Source: Streptomyces smaragdinus (GTDB lineage: Bacteria > Actinomycetota > Actinomycetes > Streptomycetales > Streptomycetaceae). From it: 64,000 bases of DNA. Shown piece by piece: positions 50,368-58,473 of the stretch. The stretch is from positions 62,001-126,000 of the forward strand of contig NZ_WEGJ01000009.1 in the NCBI RefSeq assembly GCF_009604385.1, written 5' to 3'. The translations under genes and the position numbers were made by a program. The notes under the pieces are model-generated. The model saw only the letters and a program-made list of their open reading frames with translations, was not told the origin of the DNA and did not search any database. The first letter of the stretch is position 1. Each line of letters opens with the position of its first letter.

Positions 50368-50997
50368 TCATTGCATGGGGATGACGTCGGCCCTGTCTCG
50401 GGTGTCCACCACCGTCTTGGACCTGCCGAGGGCCTTGCGCGTTGCGCGGACGAGCCGATGCGGCTTGTCGGGCAACTCCGGCACGTCGACGACCGGGACC
50501 GGCGGTGGCTGGGCGGCCTTCTCGGCTTCCTCGTCGATCAGGGTGAAGACGCAGTTACCGCGCTGTCGGCCCGACCAGCGGAGTTTGTGCTTTTCGGGGA
50601 TGTGCCCGTGGTGCAGGGCCTCGTAGTAGGCAGCCCGCCACCGTCCCCGGGTGGTGGGTGCGGGGTCCGCGACCGTGAGCTTGCCCGAGGGGGCGGCCCG
50701 GAGGCGGGCGATCAGTTCCGCGCCGTCGGCGGGAGCGAGACGGGCCTGCTTCGCGTCGCCGGCGAGGCGTTCCTTTGCCGCGCGTTCCTCTGCGGGGTCC
50801 TTGCCGTGCTTGAGGTAGTAGCGGCCGTCCGGGGTGATAGCCGTCTCGCCGTACGGGCCGCCTTGACGCTTGACCAGCCCGCGCTTTGCCAGCGACCAGG
50901 CGGTGTGGGTTTGTTTTCCCTCGAGACGCAGCGGGCCAGGTGCTGCGGCGAGCTTTCGCAGCAAGGCTTTCTGCGGTTCCGACAGCGTGTACTTCAC
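50368..50997 (-). CDS. hypothetical protein near the right island end
   Basis: 209 residues from the GTG at 50997, chosen because sense coding (KYTLSEPQKALLRKLAAAPG) begins there; the open frame extends upstream without support. A small winged-helix-like region (about 1-65, TAWSLAKRGLVKRQGGPYGE, ITPDGRYYLKHG) is followed by a helical segment rich in Ala/Glu/Arg and a domain with GRWRAAYYEALHHGHIPEKH and QRGNCVFTLIDEEAEKA. No family recognised. It lies between the ABC operon and the AGCGTCA boxes, so it may be an element-borne gene, possibly shortened at its C-terminus. From 50998 to 51220 no gene is seen. Confidence 0.6.
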   Translation of the reverse strand: MKYTLSEPQKALLRKLAAAPGPLRLEGKQTHTAWSLAKRGLVKRQGGPYGETAITPDGRYYLKHGKDPAEERAAKERLAGDAKQARLAPADGAELIARLRAAPSGKLTVADPAPTTRGRWRAAYYEALHHGHIPEKHKLRWSGRQRGNCVFTLIDEEAEKAAQPPPVPVVDVPELPDKPHRLVRATRKALGRSKTVVDTRDRADVIPMQ

Positions 50998-51220
50998 GGA
51001 CCGGCCCCATCTCCAAGCAGCGGCGGACGCCGTCGAGCTAGGGCGGTCGCACGGCCGGTGGAGGGGGTCGTCACCTGTTCGAGTTACCTTGCCGCGAAGC
51101 GGCTTCCGGAGGGCTGGCGGCCGGTGTAGAGACCCTGATTTTCGCGGAACGCATCTTGAATCGATCTCGAAAAGGGCCCTCCGAACTGCGGCGAAGGGCC
51201 TTCCAGGACCATGATCAACG

Positions 51221-51258
51221 AGCGTCAAGACGTCTCGTGGAGCGTCATTTCAGCGTCA
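51221..51258 (+). repeat. AGCGTCA boxes (right)
   Basis: Three AGCGTCA copies at 51221-51227, 51241-51247 and 51252-51258. The last two form GGAGCGTCA-N4-AGCGTCA (51239-51258), the same spacing and orientation as the left pair at 35336-35355. They end 48 bases before the right 79-bp repeat. Confidence 0.6.
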
Positions 51259-51306
51259 GAATTCAGCCCGTAACGCCCATGGAGCACATCCCGCGCACGA
51301 CCCAAA

Positions 51307-51385
51307 ACCGCAGGTCAGGCACCCTTCCCCGCTGGCCGCAGGATCACCACGCACTCCACATGATGCGTCATCGGAAAGAGGTCGA
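51307..51385. repeat. right copy of 79-bp direct repeat, within the 3' end of an RNA methyltransferase gene
   Basis: Covers the last 24 codons or so (with stop) of the gene ending at 51315 plus eight bases beyond it. Two mismatches to the copy at 35187-35265. The gene stays intact at this copy, as expected if an element entered at the 3' end and restored it. Confidence 0.85.
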
Positions 51386-52643
51386 ACGCCCGCATCCACC
51401 GCGGCTCGTAGCCCGCGTCCGCGAAGTACCGCAGGTCGCGGGCCAGGGCCGCCGGGTCGCAGGCCACGTAGGCGATGCGGCGCGGGGTCAGGGACGCGAG
51501 GCGGTGGACCGTGTCGCGGCCCGCGCCGGCGCGGGGCGGGTCCAGGACGATCAGGTCCGCCTCCGTGATGCCCGTGCGGGGCAGGACGCGTTCCACCTTG
51601 CCGTGTTCGATGCGGACGCGGTCGAGGTCGCGCAGATTGTGGCGGGCGTCCTCCACCGCGCGCTTGCCGGACTCGATGCCCAGCACCGCGCCCTTGTCCC
51701 CGACGCGTTCCGCGAGGGCCGCGGCGAAGAGGCCGACGCCGCAGTAGAGGTCCAGGGCCATGTCGCCCTTCTTCGGCATCAGGCCCGTCATCACGGCGTC
51801 GACCAGCAGCTCCGCCGCCTTCGGGTGGACCTGCCAGAAGCCGCCGTCGCCGACCCGCCAGGTGCGGTCGATCGCCCGCTCACGGACGAAGGGGCGGCCG
51901 TGGACGCGGTGGACGCTGCCGTCGCGCTCGTGGATCCGCAGCACGGAGACCGGCTTGTCCAGCTCCACGATCGGCAGCCGCTGCCCGGGGCGCGGCGTGA
52001 GGATCACCTGGCGGTCGCCGGAGCCGGTGGCCGCGATCGCCTCGACGGTGTCCATACCGGGCCAGGCACGCTTCTCGACGCCGAGCTCGGTGACCCCGGG
52101 GGCGGCGATCAGGCAGTGGTCGACGGGCTGGACGTCGTGCGAGCGGTGCTTGCGCAGCCCCGCCCGGCCCTCGTCGTCGATCGCGTACTGCACCCGGGTG
52201 CGCCACGCGGGCACCTCGCCCCTGGCGACCTTGTCGCCCGGCGCCGGCTCCACGGTGCCGTCCCAGCCGGCCTCCTCGGGCGTCAGTCCCGCCAGCCGCT
52301 CCAGCTGCTCGGCGACCACGGCGCCCTTCAGCCGGCGCTGCCCGCCGGGCGCCACGTGCTGCCAGTCGCAGCCCCCGCACATGTCCGGCCCGGAGAACGG
52401 GCACGGCGCCGGCACCCGGTCCTTCGCCGCCTCCAGCACCTCCACCGCGTCGGCGCGCAGGAACCGCGCCCCCTCGTCGCCCTCCGTGACCCGGGCGACG
52501 ATCCGCTCGCCGGGCAGGGTGTGCCGGACGAACAGGACGCGGCCCTCGTCCGTACGGGCGATGCAGTGGCCGCCGTGGGCGACCGGGCCCACCGTGACCT
52601 CGTACTCCTCGCCCACGAGGGAAGGCTTGGCGTCTGTGGTCAC
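51315..52643 (-). CDS. TRAM-domain class I RNA (uracil-5-)methyltransferase
   Basis: 442 residues, GTG start. An N-terminal TRAM domain (VGEEYEVTVGPVAHGGHCIA, about 9-65) is followed by an Fe-S-type Cys set (CPFSGPDMCGGCDW). The methyltransferase core has MALDLYCGVGLFAAALAERV (SAM site), GIESGKRAVEDARHNL, VLDPPRAGAG, and the catalytic VACDPAALARDLRYF. Related to TrmA/RlmD enzymes that methylate U in tRNA or 23S rRNA; which one cannot be told. Its 3' end is duplicated 16 kb to the left. Confidence 0.93.
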   Translation of the reverse strand: MTTDAKPSLVGEEYEVTVGPVAHGGHCIARTDEGRVLFVRHTLPGERIVARVTEGDEGARFLRADAVEVLEAAKDRVPAPCPFSGPDMCGGCDWQHVAPGGQRRLKGAVVAEQLERLAGLTPEEAGWDGTVEPAPGDKVARGEVPAWRTRVQYAIDDEGRAGLRKHRSHDVQPVDHCLIAAPGVTELGVEKRAWPGMDTVEAIAATGSGDRQVILTPRPGQRLPIVELDKPVSVLRIHERDGSVHRVHGRPFVRERAIDRTWRVGDGGFWQVHPKAAELLVDAVMTGLMPKKGDMALDLYCGVGLFAAALAERVGDKGAVLGIESGKRAVEDARHNLRDLDRVRIEHGKVERVLPRTGITEADLIVLDPPRAGAGRDTVHRLASLTPRRIAYVACDPAALARDLRYFADAGYEPRWMRAFDLFPMTHHVECVVILRPAGKGA

Positions 52644-52688
52644 GGGATGCTCCTGAGCTGGATGGTGCGGACCGTTCAGTCTAAGCCG

Positions 52689-54740
52689 CTACGAGCGGGG
52701 GTCCGCGCCGTTCTTCTTCTGGGGGGCCGCCGGACCGCGGCGGACCGACCCCGGAGCCGTCCACTCCGCGCGCCTGCGGGCCCGGACCTTCGCCGCCTCC
52801 GAGGACTCCAGCTGGTACGGGACGGACGTGACCATCACGCCCGGGGTGAACAGCAGCCGGCCCTTCAGCCGCAGCGCGGACTGGTTGTGCAGCAGGTGCT
52901 CGTACCAGTGGCCCACCACGTACTCGGGGATGATCACGCTGACCACGTCCCGCGGGCTCTCCTTGCGCAGCCCCTTCACGTAGTCGACGACCGGCCGGGT
53001 GATCTCCCGGAACGGCGAGTCGAGCACGGTGAGCGGCACATCGATGCCGCGCTCCATCCACTCGCGCTGCAGCTCGCGCGTCTCGGCCGCGTCGACGCCG
53101 ATGCTGAGCGCCTCCAGGGTGTCGGAGCGCATCAGCTTGGCGTACTGCAGCGCCCGCAGCGTCGGCTTGTGGATCTTGGAGATGAGGACGATGGAGTGGA
53201 CCCGCGCGGGCCGTACGACGTCGTCGTCCTTCTCGTCGGTGACGGCGAGCTCGTCGGACACCCGGTCGTAGTGCTTGCGGATGGCGGACATCGTCGCGTA
53301 GAAGACGGCCATGCCCAGCACGGCGACGTAGGCGCCGTGGGTGAACTTCGTCAGCAGCACGACCACCAGCACCAGTCCGGTGAAGAACGCGCCGAAGGCG
53401 TTGATCGCGCGGGAGCGGTGCATCCGGCGACGCTCGGCCGGGTCGGTCTCGTCGGCCAGATGCCGGTTCCAGTGCCGGACCATGCCGATCTGGCTGATGG
53501 TGAACGAGACGAAGACGCCGACGATGTAGAGCTGGATCAGCCGGGTCGAGTCGGCCCCGTACGCGTAGACGAGTATCCCGGCGAAGATCGCCAGCAGCAC
53601 GATGCCGTTGGAGAACGCGAGCCGGTCACCGCGGGTGTGCAGCTGACGCGGCAGGAAGCGGTCCTGGGCGAGGATCGAGCCGAGGACGGGGAAGCCGTTG
53701 TACGCGGTGTTCGCGGCGAGGAACAGCACCATGGCCGTCACCGCAGCGAGGAAGACGAACAGGATCGAGCCGTCGCCGAACACGGCCGCCGAGATCTGGG
53801 CGATGACCGGGTCCTGGTGGTAGCCGTCGCCGGCCGGGGAGCCGTTGATCAGGATGTCCTTGGCCGGGTCCTCGGCCATCTTCACGTCGGTGGCCATGGC
53901 CAGCAGGATGATGCCGCTGAACATCACGACGGCCAGCCCGCCCATCAGGGCGAGGGTGTTCGCGGCGTTCTTGCTCTTGGGCTTGCGGAACGCCGGTACG
54001 CCGTTGGAGATCGCCTCGACACCGGTCAGCGCGGCGCAGCCGGAGGAGAAGGCCCGCAGCAGCAGGAACACCAGCGCGAAACCGGCCAGGCCCTTGTGCT
54101 CGGCCACCACCTCGTAGCTCGCGGTGGGGGCGTGCATGTCGTGGTCCAGGACCATGCCCTTGAACGCGCCGACCGCGATCGTCAGCAGCACACCGAAGAC
54201 GAACAGATAGGTCGGGATCGCAAAGATCTTGCCCGACTCCTTGACGCCCCGCAGGTTCATCACGGTCAGCAGGCCGATGACGGCGAGCGCCACGGCGACC
54301 TGGTTGTCCGCGACGAACGGGACGGCCGAGCCCAGGTTCTCGATGCCGGAGGCGACGGACACGGCGACGGTCAGGACGTAGTCGACGAGCAGCGCGGAGG
54401 CCACCGTCAGCCCGGCGCGCGGGCCGAGGTTGGTGGTGGCCACCTCGTAGTCGCCGCCGCCGGAGGGATAGGCGTGCACGTTCTGCCGGTACGAGGCGAC
54501 GACCGTGAACATCAGGACGACGACGCCGAGCGCGATCCACGGGCTGAAGTGGTACGCGCCGAAGCCCGCCACCGCCAGCACCATCAGGACCTCGCCCGGG
54601 GCGTACGCCACCGAGGACAGGGGGTCGGAGGCGAAGACGGGCAGCGCGATGCGCTTGGGAAGAAGCGTTTCCCCGTGCTGGTCGCTCCGCAGGGCGCGGC
54701 CGATGAGGATCCGCTTGGCTTCGTCGGTCAGTCTGGACAC
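52689..54740 (-). CDS. APC-superfamily permease, KimA-like (probable potassium transporter)
   Basis: 683 residues from the GTG at 54740; the longer open frame upstream overlaps the divergent TrkA gene and is noise. KRIALPVFASDPLSSVAYAP at the N-terminus, about 12 membrane helices to residue 480, then a cytoplasmic domain (about 490-650) with ARVHSIVLISKIHKPTLRAL and VVSVIIPEYVVGHWYEHLLH. This plan matches the KimA/YdaO K+ importers. Divergent from two TrkA/Ceo-type nucleotide-binding proteins across 156 bp, which strengthens a role in K+ uptake. Annotation as an amino acid permease is the common alternative. Confidence 0.9.
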   Translation of the reverse strand: MSRLTDEAKRILIGRALRSDQHGETLLPKRIALPVFASDPLSSVAYAPGEVLMVLAVAGFGAYHFSPWIALGVVVLMFTVVASYRQNVHAYPSGGGDYEVATTNLGPRAGLTVASALLVDYVLTVAVSVASGIENLGSAVPFVADNQVAVALAVIGLLTVMNLRGVKESGKIFAIPTYLFVFGVLLTIAVGAFKGMVLDHDMHAPTASYEVVAEHKGLAGFALVFLLLRAFSSGCAALTGVEAISNGVPAFRKPKSKNAANTLALMGGLAVVMFSGIILLAMATDVKMAEDPAKDILINGSPAGDGYHQDPVIAQISAAVFGDGSILFVFLAAVTAMVLFLAANTAYNGFPVLGSILAQDRFLPRQLHTRGDRLAFSNGIVLLAIFAGILVYAYGADSTRLIQLYIVGVFVSFTISQIGMVRHWNRHLADETDPAERRRMHRSRAINAFGAFFTGLVLVVVLLTKFTHGAYVAVLGMAVFYATMSAIRKHYDRVSDELAVTDEKDDDVVRPARVHSIVLISKIHKPTLRALQYAKLMRSDTLEALSIGVDAAETRELQREWMERGIDVPLTVLDSPFREITRPVVDYVKGLRKESPRDVVSVIIPEYVVGHWYEHLLHNQSALRLKGRLLFTPGVMVTSVPYQLESSEAAKVRARRRAEWTAPGSVRRGPAAPQKKNGADPRS

Positions 54741-54896
54741 GGGTCGATCGTATGGCCGACGTAAGTGGATCGAGAACGCAACCCCGCCGAGTGCCGGATT
54801 CATACGCATGCGGGTGTCCCGGTGTGGCCGGTCGTCGCATACGCTGTGTAGTTTGAACGCGCAGAAGCGCTGAGAGCGACGGCCGGAAGGACGGGC

Positions 54897-55568
54897 GTGC
54901 ACATCGTGATCATGGGCTGTGGCAGGGTGGGTTCCACCTTGGCACGGACCCTGGAACAGCAAGGCCATACGGTCGCTGTCGTCGACCAGGACCCCACCGC
55001 CTTCCGTCGCCTCGGCTCCTCCTTCGGGGGCCGCCGGGTGACCGGCGTCGGGTTCGACCAGGACACGCTGCGCGAGGCCGGCATCGAGGAGGCGGGCGCC
55101 TTCGCCGCCGTGAGCAGCGGTGACAACTCCAACATCATCGCCGCCCGGGTCGCCCGGGAGATGTTCGGCGTGGAGAACGTCGCCGCCCGGATCTACGACC
55201 CCCGCCGCGCGGAGGTCTACCAGCGCCTGGGCATCCCCACCGTGGCCACCGTCCGCTGGACGGCGGACCAGATGCTGCGCCGGCTGCTGCCGGCCGGCGC
55301 CGAGCCGCTGTGGCGCGACCCCAGCGGGCGGGTGGAGCTGGCGGAGGTGCACTACACGAACGCCTGGATCGGCCACAAGGTCGCCACGCTGCAGGAGGAG
55401 ACGGGCGTACGGGTCGCGTTCCTCACCCGGCAGGGCGAGGCGATGCTGCCGACGTCCAAGACCGTGCTGCAGGACGGCGATCTGGTGCACGTCATGCTCC
55501 GTACCGACGAGCTCGAGCAGGTCGAGGCGGCGTTCGCCAAGGGACCGGAAGAGGATGCACACCGATGA
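54897..55568 (+). CDS. TrkA-type potassium uptake regulatory protein (first)
   Basis: 223 residues, GTG start. The Rossmann motif IVIMGCGRVGSTLARTLEQQ (NAD(H) binding, RCK_N) with acidic VVDQDPTAF, then a C-terminal RCK_C lobe (about 140-215, AWIGHKVATLQEETGVRVAF). TrkA/CeoB proteins gate potassium transporters by nucleotide binding. Coupled by four bases to a second TrkA-like gene, together making a CeoBC-like pair, and divergent from a KimA-like permease. Confidence 0.93.
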   Translation: MHIVIMGCGRVGSTLARTLEQQGHTVAVVDQDPTAFRRLGSSFGGRRVTGVGFDQDTLREAGIEEAGAFAAVSSGDNSNIIAARVAREMFGVENVAARIYDPRRAEVYQRLGIPTVATVRWTADQMLRRLLPAGAEPLWRDPSGRVELAEVHYTNAWIGHKVATLQEETGVRVAFLTRQGEAMLPTSKTVLQDGDLVHVMLRTDELEQVEAAFAKGPEEDAHR

Positions 55569-56233
55569 GGGTCGCCATCGCCGGCGCCGGCGCCGTGGGC
55601 CGCTCGATCGCGGCGGAGCTGCTGGACAACGGGCACGAGGTGCTGCTGATCGACAAGACGCCCTCGGCGATCTCCGTCGAGCGGGTGCCGCGGGCGGAGT
55701 GGCTGCTGGCCGACGCCTGCGAGATCACGTCGCTGGACGAGGCGGCGCTGCAGCGGTGCAACGTGGTGATCGCGGCCACCGGTGACGACAAGGTGAACCT
55801 TGTGGTGTCGCTGCTCGCGAAGACCGAGTACGGGGTGCCGCGGGTGGTGTCCCGGGTCAACAACCCGCGGAACGAGTGGCTGTACAACGAGGCCTGGGGG
55901 GTCGACGTCGCCGTCTCCACGCCCCGGCTGATGTCCGCCCTCGTGGAGGAGGCCGTGAGCGTCGGCGACCTCGTACGGCTGCTGCGGTTCTCGCACGGCG
56001 ACGCGAACCTCGTCGAGCTGACGCTGCCGCCGGAGTCGGCGCTGACCGGGACGCTGGTGGGGGATGTGTCGTGGCCCCAGGACACCTCGCTCGTCACGAT
56101 CATCCGGGGCAGCCGGGTGCTGACGCCGAAGCCGGACGACACGCTGGAGGCGGGGGACGAGCTGCTGTTCGTGGCCGCGCAGGACCGGGAGGAACAGCTG
56201 GAGGAGCTTCTGTCGGTACGGCAGGGGTCGTAG
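55565..56233 (+). CDS. TrkA-type potassium uptake regulatory protein (second)
   Basis: 222 residues, ATG in a four-base overlap. VAIAGAGAVGRSIAAELLDN and VLLIDKTPSAI form the nucleotide site. NNPRNEWLYNEAWGVDVAV and the C-terminal RCK_C lobe (VELTLPPESALTGTLVGDVS to LFVAAQDREEQLEELL) complete the family plan. Expected to assemble with the first TrkA protein on a membrane transporter. A hairpin-rich repeat follows the stop. Confidence 0.93.
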   Translation: MRVAIAGAGAVGRSIAAELLDNGHEVLLIDKTPSAISVERVPRAEWLLADACEITSLDEAALQRCNVVIAATGDDKVNLVVSLLAKTEYGVPRVVSRVNNPRNEWLYNEAWGVDVAVSTPRLMSALVEEAVSVGDLVRLLRFSHGDANLVELTLPPESALTGTLVGDVSWPQDTSLVTIIRGSRVLTPKPDDTLEAGDELLFVAAQDREEQLEELLSVRQGS

Positions 56234-56245
56234 AACGAACTGAAA

Positions 56246-56335
56246 CGCCGGCCGGATCCAGCCCGGCCGGCGCTTGAGGCCAGAGGCGCGAAGCGCCGAT
56301 TCGGGGGTCCGGGGGCGCAGCCCCCGCAACCCAAC
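56246..56335. repeat. Streptomyces-type intergenic hairpin repeat / terminator
   Basis: Three stem-loops in a row: CGCCGGCCGG (56246-56255) with its complement (56263-56272), a small GGCGCGAAGCGCC dyad near 56284, and GGGGGCGCAGCCCCC near 56312. The GGCGCTTGAGGCC to GGGGGTCCGGGGGCGCAGCCCCC layout is a familiar dispersed intergenic sequence in Streptomyces genomes. It separates the convergent trkA and DUF3159 genes and probably terminates both. Confidence 0.65.
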
Positions 56336-56348
56336 CGCAGCGTTCGCG

Positions 56349-57119
56349 TCAGCTCTCGGCGCGCTTCGCCGCCGCCGCCCGCTCCTTCTCCGCGGCCTCT
56401 TCCGCCTCCATCTCCGCGATCACGTCGATCGGCGGCGGGGCCTTGGCCAGGAAGATGTACGTCAGGTACACGCACAGAAGCATCGGCGGGATACCCAGGG
56501 CCACCCGGAGCCAGCCCAGCTGCGTCGCGTCGCCCCAGAAGTAGATGGGGAACGTGATCGCCGACTTGGCGAGCAGGATCAGGCCCCAGGCCCAGCTGGA
56601 CTTCGTGTACGCGACCTTGCGGCCGGGGTTACGCGTCCGCCAGGAGAGGTTCTCCCGGAACACGGGGCCCAGGATCAGCCCGATCAGCGGCACCCCGGCG
56701 GCGGCGGTCGCGCAGTACGCCACGGCCAGGCCCAGCGTGTAGAGCATGCCGGGGAGGTAGAAGTTCTTGGCGTCGCCGGACATCATCGCGAAGACCGCGC
56801 CGATGGCCACGCCGAAGACGCCGCTGAAGGCGTGCTTGACGGTGTCCCGGCCGATCAGCCGGATGACGGCGAGCACCGCGGACAGGCCCAGCGCGATGTA
56901 CGCCGCGAGGTGGATGTCCCGCTCGACGGTGTACGCCAGCACGAAGACCAGGCCGGGCAGCGTGGTCTCGACCATGCCCCGTACGCCGCCGAAGGCCTCG
57001 AAGAGCGCGGCCCGCGTCGCCGCGTCCACCCCGTTGTCGGGGGCGTCCGGGGCGTTCGGGGTCCCGGGGCCGTCCGGGCCGGTGACCGGCTCCACCGGCT
57101 GTTTGTCCAGGGATGTCAA
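56349..57119 (-). CDS. DUF3159 membrane protein
   Basis: 256 residues, TTG start three bases after the OB-fold gene. About six membrane helices (LPGLVFVLAYTVERDIHLA, IALGLSAVLAVIRLI, GVFGVAIGAVFAMM, MLYTLGLAVAYCATAAAGV, WAWGLILLAKSAITFPIYF, VALGIPPMLLCVYLTYIFL) between a Pro/Asp-rich N-terminus and an acidic Ala/Glu C-terminal tail. Conserved in actinobacteria; function unknown. Its operon with a nucleic-acid-binding OB-fold protein is conserved. Confidence 0.9.
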   Translation of the reverse strand: MTSLDKQPVEPVTGPDGPGTPNAPDAPDNGVDAATRAALFEAFGGVRGMVETTLPGLVFVLAYTVERDIHLAAYIALGLSAVLAVIRLIGRDTVKHAFSGVFGVAIGAVFAMMSGDAKNFYLPGMLYTLGLAVAYCATAAAGVPLIGLILGPVFRENLSWRTRNPGRKVAYTKSSWAWGLILLAKSAITFPIYFWGDATQLGWLRVALGIPPMLLCVYLTYIFLAKAPPPIDVIAEMEAEEAAEKERAAAAKRAES

Positions 57120-57122
57120 CGC

Positions 57123-57521
57123 CTACTCCTGTCCGGTGGGTCGCAGTTCGTACTTCGGGTTGAAGAGCACGCGCCTGCCCTGGCTTATCGATACCCGGCC
57201 GGAGACGATCATGCGCCGGCCCGGCTCGACACCGGCGATGGAGCGGCGGCCCAGCCAGACGACGTCGAGGGAGTCCTCGCCGTCGGTGAGCTCGGCCTGG
57301 AGGGCGGGGGTGCCCGCCCGTGGCTGCATGGTGACGGTGCGCAGCGTACCCGCGACCTTGACGACCTCGCGGTCGTGACACTGGCTGATGGGCGCGCAGT
57401 CCTTCAGGGCGGCGTCCTCGCCGGGCAGGACGTCCTCCTCCGGCACGGATTCGGCGGCGGAGATTCGGCTCAGCATCCGCCGGAACCTGCCGGCCGGGGG
57501 ATGCGCACTGCGCGGACTCAT
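57123..57521 (-). CDS. OB-fold nucleic acid binding protein
   Basis: 132 residues from the ATG at 57521; an earlier in-frame start is possible but lacks support. A basic N-terminus (MSPRSAHPPAGRFRRMLSRI) is followed by an OB fold of the RecG-wedge type (VVKVAGTLRTVTMQPRAGTP, LDVVWLGRRSIAGVEPGRRM, GRVSISQGRRVLFNPKYELR). Probably binds DNA or RNA; specific role unknown. First gene of the pair with DUF3159. Confidence 0.87.
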   Translation of the reverse strand: MSPRSAHPPAGRFRRMLSRISAAESVPEEDVLPGEDAALKDCAPISQCHDREVVKVAGTLRTVTMQPRAGTPALQAELTDGEDSLDVVWLGRRSIAGVEPGRRMIVSGRVSISQGRRVLFNPKYELRPTGQE

Positions 57522-57581
57522 GCGGGCAGGGTACCTGGCCGGGGCCCCCGATTTCACCCGCCGAATACCGTGGGTGACCCC

Positions 57582-58319
57582 CTAGTGCTCTTCGACGATC
57601 TGCCCGTCGACCAGCTCCAGCACCCGGTCCGCGAGGTCCAGCAGGGCCGCGTCGTGGGTAGCGACGACCGCGGTCACGCCCTCGCTGCGGACGACCGCGC
57701 GCAGCAGCTCCATCACCGCGTGGCCGGTGTCGGCGTCGAGCTGGCCGGTGGGCTCGTCGGCGATGATCAGGGCCGGCTTGTTCGCCAGGGCGCGGGCGAT
57801 CGCGACGCGCTGCTGCTGGCCGCCGGAGAGCTCGCCGGGGCGCTGCTCCATGTGGTCGTCGAGGCCGACGAGGGCGAGCAGCATCCGGACGCGCTCGTCG
57901 CGCTCGTGCGGGTCGGTGCGGCGCAGGCGCATCGGGACGCCGACGTTCTCCGCGGCGGTGAGGATGGGGATCAGGCCGAAGGACTGGAAGACGAAGCCGA
58001 TCCGGTCCCGGCGCAGCTCCAGCAGCCCGCTCTCGCCGAGTCCGGCGAGCTCCGTGCCGTCGAGGGCGATGCGGCCGCCGTCGGGGGTGTCGAGGCCGCC
58101 GACGAGGTTCAGCAGGGTGGTCTTGCCGGAGCCGGAGCGGCCCTTGAGGGCGACGAGCTCGCCGCGGCGGACGGTGAACGACACCCCGCGCAGCGCGTGC
58201 ACGGCCGTGTCACCGCTGCCGTACGTCCGGCGGACGTCCTCGACGACGACCATCGCGTCCCCGTCCGGCCCCCGCCCCTCCAGCACCGCGCCCCGCTGCT
58301 GCCCGATTCCTGCGCCCAT
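57582..58319 (-). CDS. ABC transporter ATP-binding protein, LolD/MacB type, orphan
   Basis: 245 residues, ATG with GGGGGGAGT upstream. Walker A ALKGRSGSGKTTLLNLVGGL, signature ELSGGQQQRVAIARALANKP, Walker B LIIADEPTGQLDADTG and H-loop VVATHDAALL. The spacing of Q-loop and signature fits the lipoprotein/macrolide exporter class. No permease gene is adjacent, so its membrane partner is elsewhere in the genome. Confidence 0.93.
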   Translation of the reverse strand: MGAGIGQQRGAVLEGRGPDGDAMVVVEDVRRTYGSGDTAVHALRGVSFTVRRGELVALKGRSGSGKTTLLNLVGGLDTPDGGRIALDGTELAGLGESGLLELRRDRIGFVFQSFGLIPILTAAENVGVPMRLRRTDPHERDERVRMLLALVGLDDHMEQRPGELSGGQQQRVAIARALANKPALIIADEPTGQLDADTGHAVMELLRAVVRSEGVTAVVATHDAALLDLADRVLELVDGQIVEEH

Positions 58320-58431
58320 GGGCTGACTCCCCCCGTGTACGGCTGTTCTACGGCCCGACGCTACAGCCCGCCCACGACGCCGTGGAAGGCGGGCGGACGC
58401 CCCCGTGACCGATCCGCAAGCTCCGGGGCAC

Positions 58432-58466
58432 GGGAAAGGCCCTCCCCGGGCGGAGAGGGCCTTCCC
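58432..58466 (-). terminator. terminator of the PaaI-dut-DUF3710 operon
   Basis: A long near-perfect stem: GGGAAAGGCCCTCC (58432-58446) pairs with GGAGAGGGCCTTCCC (58452-58466), with one bulge and a short loop, eight bases past the DUF3710 stop. Confidence 0.65.
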
Positions 58467-58473
58467 GTTGACT

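Noticed and set aside
51156..54764. A 1202-residue plus-strand open frame
   Set aside because: It lies opposite the RNA methyltransferase and the permease, both with unmistakable motifs; long stop-free antisense frames are expected in very GC-rich DNA.
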